From Alkalihalobacterium sp048323755 (GTDB lineage Bacteria; Bacillota; Bacilli; Bacillales; Bacillaceae_F), in the NCBI RefSeq assembly GCF_048323755.1, contig NZ_JBLWFS010000010.1, forward strand, positions 79,100 through 143,099: a stretch of DNA of 64,000 nt, given 5' to 3'. Positions 59,322 through 64,000 of the stretch are shown here, piece by piece. How positions within the stretch are numbered: the stretch's first letter is position 1; each line of letters starts with the position of its first letter. Under the pieces are notes generated by a model. That model ran no database searches. It was given only the letters and a program-made list of their open reading frames with translations, and was not told the DNA's origin. Position numbers and translations under genes: made by a program.

Positions 59322-59871
59322 CGTTAAACCTCCTAGTCATTTGGTCTTTCAATAATTCTTTTGCACGTTTTAATCTCGTTTTGATGGTATTTACATTTAC
59401 AGTCGTCACCTTGCTTATTTCTGTTACTGATAGTTCCTCATAATAATGAAGAAAAACGACTTCTCGGTACTTTATCGGGAGAGCCATGACAGCACTGGCC
59501 AAGTTATTTTCTTCATTTTTTGTAATGACTTCCTCTTCAACGTGTTTGGATTGAGAAGGAAGGTAGTTGATCAGTTTCTCGTTCAAGGTTATTTTGCGAT
59601 AACTCCAGCTTCTCAAGTAGTCTTTACAATGATTGCTGGCAATTCGATAGACCCATGTTTTGATCGAAGCCTGTTGATTAAACTGGCCTAATTTTTCATA
59701 ACACTTGATAAAAATCTCCTGTGTTAAATCCTCTGCGGTTGTGCGATTTTTTACATATGTATAGACGAGATGCAGGATCCCGTCGCTATATTCATTCATT
59801 AATTGATCGATTATCTGCTCTCTCTCATCCATTCTTTCATCTGCCACCGCCAATTGTTCTAGTTCGTTCAT
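59314..59871 (-). CDS. ECF-type RNA polymerase sigma factor
   Basis: 185 aa with sigma region 2 (HLVYTYVKNRTTAEDLTQEI and WVYRIASNHCKDYLRSW) and region 4 (LPIKYREVVFLHYYEELSVTEIS, VNVNTIKTRLKRAKELLK). First gene of a three-gene operon; an ECF promoter matching its own predicted recognition lies just upstream, so it autoregulates. An uncommon feature is the long acidic N-terminus (NELEQLAVADERMDER). Confidence 0.92.
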   Translation of the reverse strand: MNELEQLAVADERMDEREQIIDQLMNEYSDGILHLVYTYVKNRTTAEDLTQEIFIKCYEKLGQFNQQASIKTWVYRIASNHCKDYLRSWSYRKITLNEKLINYLPSQSKHVEEEVITKNEENNLASAVMALPIKYREVVFLHYYEELSVTEISKVTTVNVNTIKTRLKRAKELLKDQMTRRFNDE

Positions 59872-59896
59872 CTAGGTATCACCTCTTCCTACATTT

Positions 59897-59925
59897 TAGA
59901 CGAAGCTGACTTGCTTTTGGTTTGA
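59897..59925 (-). promoter_or_regulatory. ECF sigma-type promoter of the sigma operon
   Basis: On the minus strand TCAAACC (-35; AAACC at 59919-59923) is separated by exactly 16 bases from CGTCTA (-10; 59897-59902). This is the classical ECF pattern of AAC 16-17 CGT, so the sigma factor probably activates its own operon. Confidence 0.78.
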
Positions 59926-60048
59926 AAAAAATGAAGAAATTTATTATTGACCTTCTTGAAAGGGGAAAAATAGTCTCTTGTTTTACTTTTTGTGGTAAAG
60001 TTTTACTTGTAATACTTGCTAAGTAACCTTTGAAGGGGACGAATAATT

Positions 60049-60534
60049 GTGAAGCAAAAATTAATAGTATGGATAAGTTTAATTGTCGTCATTTTAATAG
60101 CGGTTGGATGTCAGCATTCAGAAGCAACTGGCCAATGGACAATATCAAAAAATGAAGAAAAGGTCATTGAACAATATTTGACGAAAGAAGTACTTCAACC
60201 GAATTTTGGCGGCGAGATGTTTACAACCTATGAAATTTTTGGGACAGATTTAAATGCAGCTGAAGTCTACTTGTGGGCTTTAATTGAAGAATATTATCAA
60301 GAGGGTGGAAACCTTGAGCAAGGAACAGCGATGTCAGTTCCTATGGTTTTACATGCAGAAAAAAATACACAGTCATTCAAAATTTTAAAGCATACTCTAC
60401 CGGGTGATGGCAGTAATTACATCGATGATATTAAAACGATGTTTCCTTCTAAATTACATAATAAAATCGTTGATTATGATGTAAATCATATTAGTAAATT
60501 AATAGAAGAGATGGAAGATCAAGTACAGGATTAA
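60049..60534 (+). CDS. Lipoprotein of unknown function, 161 aa
   Basis: GTG at 60049 with GAAGGGGACGAAT upstream. Signal peptide and lipobox AVGC (Cys near residue 21), then a soluble domain with acidic and aromatic residues (YLTKEVLQPNFGGEMFTTYE). Divergent from the sigma operon (its start is 123 bases from the ECF promoter). Could be a target of that sigma factor, but no ECF-type box was seen in front of it. Not recognised. Confidence 0.65.
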   Translation: MKQKLIVWISLIVVILIAVGCQHSEATGQWTISKNEEKVIEQYLTKEVLQPNFGGEMFTTYEIFGTDLNAAEVYLWALIEEYYQEGGNLEQGTAMSVPMVLHAEKNTQSFKILKHTLPGDGSNYIDDIKTMFPSKLHNKIVDYDVNHISKLIEEMEDQVQD

Positions 60535-60581
60535 GTCAGGATGTTCTGAAATTCAGAATGGATATCGAGGAGGTGAAGAGA

Positions 60582-61328
60582 ATGACTAGGAAAGAAACTG
60601 GTGCATCATTTGACATCTATCCATTAAGTGAGACGGCGATTACACTTCAGTTTGGAACAATGATCGATATGGATCTACATAGAAGAGTGAGAACGTTCAC
60701 GCATCATTTAGAAGAACGTCCATTTGCAGGGTTCCTTGAATGTGTGCCTGCATTTTCAAGTGTGACCGTCTATTATGATCCGCTTCGCGTCCTTCAGTCT
60801 GAACAGACCAGTGGGTTTTCGTCAGTAAACACTAGGTCAGCCTATGATATCGTTTCTATTTATTTAAAAAAGCTGGTAGAAAAGCTGACGGATATAAAGG
60901 AGAAACCTCCTAGAGCAATCGAGATACCTGTTTGTTATGGCGGAGAATTAGGTCCTGACTTAGACTTTGTGGCTAAGCATAACAATCTGACAACGGATGA
61001 AGTGATCCAAATTCATTCGAGCGGAGAATATCTTGTATACATGATCGGGTTTGCTCCAGGGTTCCCGTATTTAGGCGGGATGTCAGACAAGATTGCAACC
61101 CCGCGACGCTCAAGTCCAAGGGCGACCATTGTAAAAGGCTCGGTAGGAATAGCCGGAAGTCAAACGGGTGTGTACCCGATCTCGACCCCTGGCGGATGGC
61201 AATTAATTGGACGGACTCCAGTTGAATTGTTTTGCCCAAATGATACAAACCCTTCTCTTCTACAGGCAGGAGATGTCATTCGTTTTAAACCGATTTCTCT
61301 AGAAGAGTATAAGGAGGGGAGTGCATGA
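60582..61328 (+). CDS. pxpB: 5-oxoprolinase subunit PxpB (KipI-like)
   Basis: 248 aa. Allophanate-hydrolase subunit 1 domain: YPLSETAITLQFG, the VPAFSSVTVYYDP stretch, EIPVCYGGELGPDLDFVA, VYMIGFAPGFPYLGG and TPGGWQLIGRTP are all conserved. With PxpA and PxpC it cleaves 5-oxoproline (pyroglutamate) to glutamate using ATP; the KipI relative inhibits kinase KinA. Start ATG at 60582 follows GAGGAGGTGAAGAG; the earlier in-frame ATG overlaps that site. Overlaps pxpC by 4 bases. Confidence 0.95.
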   Translation: MTRKETGASFDIYPLSETAITLQFGTMIDMDLHRRVRTFTHHLEERPFAGFLECVPAFSSVTVYYDPLRVLQSEQTSGFSSVNTRSAYDIVSIYLKKLVEKLTDIKEKPPRAIEIPVCYGGELGPDLDFVAKHNNLTTDEVIQIHSSGEYLVYMIGFAPGFPYLGGMSDKIATPRRSSPRATIVKGSVGIAGSQTGVYPISTPGGWQLIGRTPVELFCPNDTNPSLLQAGDVIRFKPISLEEYKEGSA

Positions 61329-62323
61329 GTCTAAAAATTCTACGCCCTGGCTTATTAACGACGATACAGGATTTGGGGAGAGTCGGATTTCAAAAATATG
61401 GTGTGATTGTGAGTGGTGCGATGGACGCCTATGCACTACGGATGGCCAATTTACTCGTTGGCAATGACGAAGGAGAAGCGGCATTTGAAATCACCTTAAC
61501 CGGGCCGACGATCGAATTTGAACAAGATGTACTGATTGCAATTACTGGCGCAAACTTGTCACCGACGATTGAAAAAGAGCCTGTTCCTTTATATAAACCG
61601 GTACTTGTGAGAAAAGGAAGTGTACTTCAATTTGGGCCGTGTGTATCCGGGTGCCGGGCGTATTTGGCGTTTGCAGGTGGTTTCGATATTGAAGAAGTCA
61701 TGGGAAGTCGGAGCACTTACCTTCGTGCAGGGATCGGCGGGTACAAAGGGCGGGCATTAAAATCTGGTGATCAGCTGACTATTAACACGGGCAGGCTGCA
61801 ATCGACGTGGTTAATTGAGGAGTTGTCCACATCAAGTGATGGTCCATTTACGACGACTTCCTGGAGTGTAGCGACAAAATTTCTTCTTCCAGTGACAAAG
61901 GTAAATACGATTCGTGTAATTCCTGGTACTCATTTTGAACGGTTTACCTCTGAGAGTAGACAAGCCTTTTTTGACCAAACGTTCAGCGTGACGCCGCAAT
62001 CGGATCGTATGGGCTATCGTCTTTCCGGGCCGTCGCTGCAACTCTCTGAAGCGTTTGAGGTGATTTCAGAAGCAGTTGCTTTAGGAACGATCCAAGTACC
62101 ATCTGACGGAAATCCAATTGTTTTATTAGCAGATCGACAAACGACAGGCGGCTACCCACGAATGGCTCAAGTGGTGTCTGTCGATATTTCACTTATGGCT
62201 CAGCTAAAGCCAGGAGACAAGGTCCGTTTTAAAGAAGTAACCGTACTGGAAGCGGAACAGCTTTATCTGAAGCGAGAACATGAATTAAGCGGGTTGCGAG
62301 CGGGAGTAACCTTTAAATTTTAA
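61325..62323 (+). CDS. pxpC: 5-oxoprolinase subunit PxpC (KipA-like)
   Basis: 332 aa. Allophanate-hydrolase subunit 2 domain: ILRPGLLTTIQDLGRVGFQK at the start, GAMDAYALRMANLLVGND, and the C-terminal GTIQVPSDGNPIVLLADRQT and TGGYPRMAQVVSVD. Carries the biotin-dependent-carboxylase-like fold used for ATP-dependent ring opening. Translationally coupled to pxpB (ATGA overlap) and followed by pxpA after 24 bases. Confidence 0.95.
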   Translation: MSLKILRPGLLTTIQDLGRVGFQKYGVIVSGAMDAYALRMANLLVGNDEGEAAFEITLTGPTIEFEQDVLIAITGANLSPTIEKEPVPLYKPVLVRKGSVLQFGPCVSGCRAYLAFAGGFDIEEVMGSRSTYLRAGIGGYKGRALKSGDQLTINTGRLQSTWLIEELSTSSDGPFTTTSWSVATKFLLPVTKVNTIRVIPGTHFERFTSESRQAFFDQTFSVTPQSDRMGYRLSGPSLQLSEAFEVISEAVALGTIQVPSDGNPIVLLADRQTTGGYPRMAQVVSVDISLMAQLKPGDKVRFKEVTVLEAEQLYLKREHELSGLRAGVTFKF

Positions 62324-62347
62324 TGAAAAAATGTGTAGGTGATCGAA

Positions 62348-63127
62348 ATGAAAGCGGTGGATCTGAATTGTGACTTAGGAGAAAGCTTTGGCTCGTTTGT
62401 CGTAGGGCAGGACGAGCTGATCTTAAAGCATATTACATCAGCCAATATTGCGTGTGGTTATCATGCCGGTGATCATAATGTGATGGCAAAAACAGTTAAA
62501 TTAGCAAAAGAAAATGAGGTAAGCATCGGAGCTCATCCTGGGTTCCCTGATTTACTCGGCTTTGGAAGACGTAACATACAAACCGATCGAGAGGATATTT
62601 ACAACTTTGTGATCTATCAAATTAGTGCGCTGCAAGGTTTTTGTAAGCTTCATAATGTTCCGTTACATCATGTAAAGCCTCATGGCGCATTGTTTAATAT
62701 GGCGTCTGGGGATGCTGTAATGGCTGAAGCGATCGCTCAAGCCGTTTATGATACGGATCCATCCATAGTATTGTTTGGATTGTCGGGAGGAGAATTAACA
62801 AAAGCGGGTATGAAGGTTGGGTTAACGGTAGCAAATGAAGTGTTTGCAGACAGAACGTATCAGCCTGATGGGACATTAACTCCGCGCACACAAGAAAATG
62901 CATTAATTCATGACACAGATCGAGCGATTGAACAAGTGTTAACGATGGTAAAAGAAGGGACAGTACGAGCGGTTAATGGTTCGATTGTACCGATTCAAGC
63001 GGATACCATTTGTGTGCATGGAGATGGAGCAAATGCACTTGCGTTTGCTCAAAAACTACAGGAAACCCTGATCGCAGAAGGGATAACGCTAAGTCCTGTT
63101 AAGAAGGGCATTCGTAATGATACCTAA
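62348..63127 (+). CDS. pxpA: 5-oxoprolinase subunit PxpA (LamB/YcsF family)
   Basis: 259 aa. LamB/YcsF signatures: VDLNCDLGESFG, SANIACGYHAGDHNVM, IGAHPGFPDLLGFGRR and HHVKPHGALFNMA. Together with PxpB and PxpC it forms the complete bacterial 5-oxoprolinase. The gene order B-C-A seen here differs from the YcsF-first order in B. subtilis. ATG at 62348 follows AGGTGAT; a GTG at 62339 is inside that site. Confidence 0.95.
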   Translation: MKAVDLNCDLGESFGSFVVGQDELILKHITSANIACGYHAGDHNVMAKTVKLAKENEVSIGAHPGFPDLLGFGRRNIQTDREDIYNFVIYQISALQGFCKLHNVPLHHVKPHGALFNMASGDAVMAEAIAQAVYDTDPSIVLFGLSGGELTKAGMKVGLTVANEVFADRTYQPDGTLTPRTQENALIHDTDRAIEQVLTMVKEGTVRAVNGSIVPIQADTICVHGDGANALAFAQKLQETLIAEGITLSPVKKGIRNDT

Positions 63128-63242
63128 GAAATAAAAGAGCAAATCAGTAACGAGATTTCCAATCGAATACATCCGAAACATGTGCCGATTTGTACAAGCC
63201 AAACTGGCACAAATAAAGTTTGATGGAATTTGGAGGATAATT

Positions 63243-63809
63243 ATGATAGATATAAATGTATTTCCTGTAATTGAAACAAATAGATTAATTTTAAGACAAG
63301 TAACCAAGGATGATGCAGAAAGTATTTTAGAGTATTTGTCTGATACGGATGTAATGAAACACTACGGATTAGAACCTTTTAAATCAACTGATGATGCATT
63401 GGATGAAATTTCTTGGTATCAATCAATATATGAAAAGAAAACTGGAATTAGATGGGGAATTACCCTAAGAGGGAAATCAAAGGTTATTGGCAGTTGTGGT
63501 TTTCTAAACATAGATTCACAGCATTACCGTTCTGAAGTTGGTTTTGAGTTAAATAAAGAATATTGGGGAAAAGGCATTGCAAGTGAGGCGATTGAAGCAG
63601 TAATTAAATACGGATTTGATCATTTGAATTTACAACGGATACAAGCATTAATTGAACCCCCTAATATTTCATCACAAAAGTTAGTAGAAAAAAAGGGATT
63701 TATAAAAGAAGGCCTCTTAAGAAATTATGAATTTACTTGCGGAAAATTTGATGATCTACTTATGTATGCATTATTAAAGCAAGACTTTGTAAAATGCGAT
63801 CATTCATGA
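63243..63809 (+). CDS. GNAT N-acetyltransferase (RimJ/RimL-like)
   Basis: 188 aa. Starts IETNRLILRQVTKDDAESIL, the typical RimJ/RimL opening; acetyl-CoA motif is HYRSEVGFELNKEYWGKGIAS (Q/R-x-x-G-x-G/A type) followed by RIQALIEPPNISSQKLVEKKGF. Acetylates a protein N-terminus or a small amine; target unknown. ATG 63243 follows GGAGG 8 bases upstream. Independent of the pxp operon, since 115 bases separate them. Confidence 0.9.
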   Translation: MIDINVFPVIETNRLILRQVTKDDAESILEYLSDTDVMKHYGLEPFKSTDDALDEISWYQSIYEKKTGIRWGITLRGKSKVIGSCGFLNIDSQHYRSEVGFELNKEYWGKGIASEAIEAVIKYGFDHLNLQRIQALIEPPNISSQKLVEKKGFIKEGLLRNYEFTCGKFDDLLMYALLKQDFVKCDHS

Positions 63810-63840
63810 ATGTGAATAATTACACTAAAACTAAAGGTGA

Positions 63841-63868
63841 GCGATAGCGTAACAACTGCTATCGCTTG
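63841..63868 (+). terminator. Hairpin after the acetyltransferase gene
   Basis: GCGATAGC and GCTATCGC with a 9-base loop. A short T-rich tail follows (TTGTTGTG), so termination is probable but not strong. Confidence 0.6.
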
Positions 63869-63930
63869 TTGTGCTAACGAGCAGTTTACTTTAAGAGAAG
63901 AAAATAATTTTATTAAGAGGAGAACTATTT

Positions 63931-64000
63931 ATGTTAACACCAACTAAACTCAAAACAGGAGATGAAATACGAGTTATTGCTCCGAGTAGGAGTGCTTGTA
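63931..64000 (+). CDS. LD-carboxypeptidase (S66 family) gene, start only
   Basis: The first 23 codons (TPTKLKTGDEIRVIAPSRS) match the N-terminus of S66 LD-carboxypeptidase / microcin-immunity MccF-like proteins. ATG at 63931 with AAGAGGAGAA 10 bases upstream. The gene leaves the window after 70 bases, so the active-site Ser region is not visible. Confidence 0.8.
   Translation, partial: MLTPTKLKTGDEIRVIAPSRSAC

Noticed and set aside
60973..61248. Minus-strand frame in pxpB
   Set aside because: Antisense shadow of a strongly conserved gene.

Overview
The window looks like a chromosomal segment of a low-GC, spore-forming Bacillaceae bacterium, plausibly an alkaliphilic Bacillus relative (Halalkalibacter/Alkalihalobacillus type). 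The basis is AT-rich codon use, strong AAGGAGG ribosome sites with many GTG and TTG starts, Bacillus-type families (SUKH, YfcC, VanZ, KatE-type catalase, a KinA/KinE-like PAS histidine kinase, PhaC) and several small putative spore or membrane peptides. No rRNA, tRNA, phage, transposase or CRISPR locus was found. The species call is inference; the family-level call is firm.

Layout. 1-4.9 kb: 3' part of a YfcC-type permease gene (minus), a small lipoprotein, a SUKH protein and two SAM methyltransferases. 5.0-8.6 kb: an iron-regulated siderophore operon with a Fur box on its promoter (FhuF-like iron-sulfur protein, IucA/IucC synthetase, rhodanese). 8.8-14.6 kb: deaminase, formate-tetrahydrofolate ligase, erythromycin-esterase-like protein and WYL regulator, separated by repeat-rich spacers. 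14.7-20.3 kb: LmrA/YxaF-type TetR regulator with an NmrA-type oxidoreductase and a membrane protein, then DUF4139, sirtuin and hypotheticals. 20.4-28.7 kb: cytochrome P450, a PhaR-like/PhaC pair, an M50-like metalloprotease, an orphan sensor kinase, SDR and DUF1801. 28.9-36.8 kb: XRE-PAS regulator, MarR with CBO0543, small proteins, a large catalase with an altered distal haem pocket, phosphatase and azoreductase. 37-44 kb: chemoreceptor, small spore or membrane proteins, hemolysin III, peroxiredoxin, and a TetR regulator with a cation efflux pump. 44.2-57.4 kb: SDR plus adenylate-forming ligase plus tiny peptide, GAF-GGDEF protein, a decayed CPBP protease, small lipoproteins, D-cysteine desulfhydrase, a Nudix remnant and VanZ. 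57.5-60 kb: an ECF sigma - PadR - HAAS/SEDS operon with a recognisable autoregulatory promoter. 60-64 kb: lipoprotein, 5-oxoprolinase genes pxpB-pxpC-pxpA, a GNAT acetyltransferase and the start of an LD-carboxypeptidase gene.

The most system-like units are: (i) the ECF sigma/PadR/HAAS-SEDS operon, where a sigma factor, a transcription regulator and a membrane glycosyltransferase-like protein overlap end to end; (ii) the SDR / acyl-adenylate ligase / 32-residue hydrophobic peptide operon; (iii) the TetR-CDF metal module with two matching operators; and (iv) a family of hairpin-rich MITE-like elements (three copies plus a relic), alongside four other degenerate intergenic repeat families. Two genes appear to start at non-canonical codons (ATT and ATA), and several others clearly start at TTG or GTG; starts were chosen from visible Shine-Dalgarno sites.
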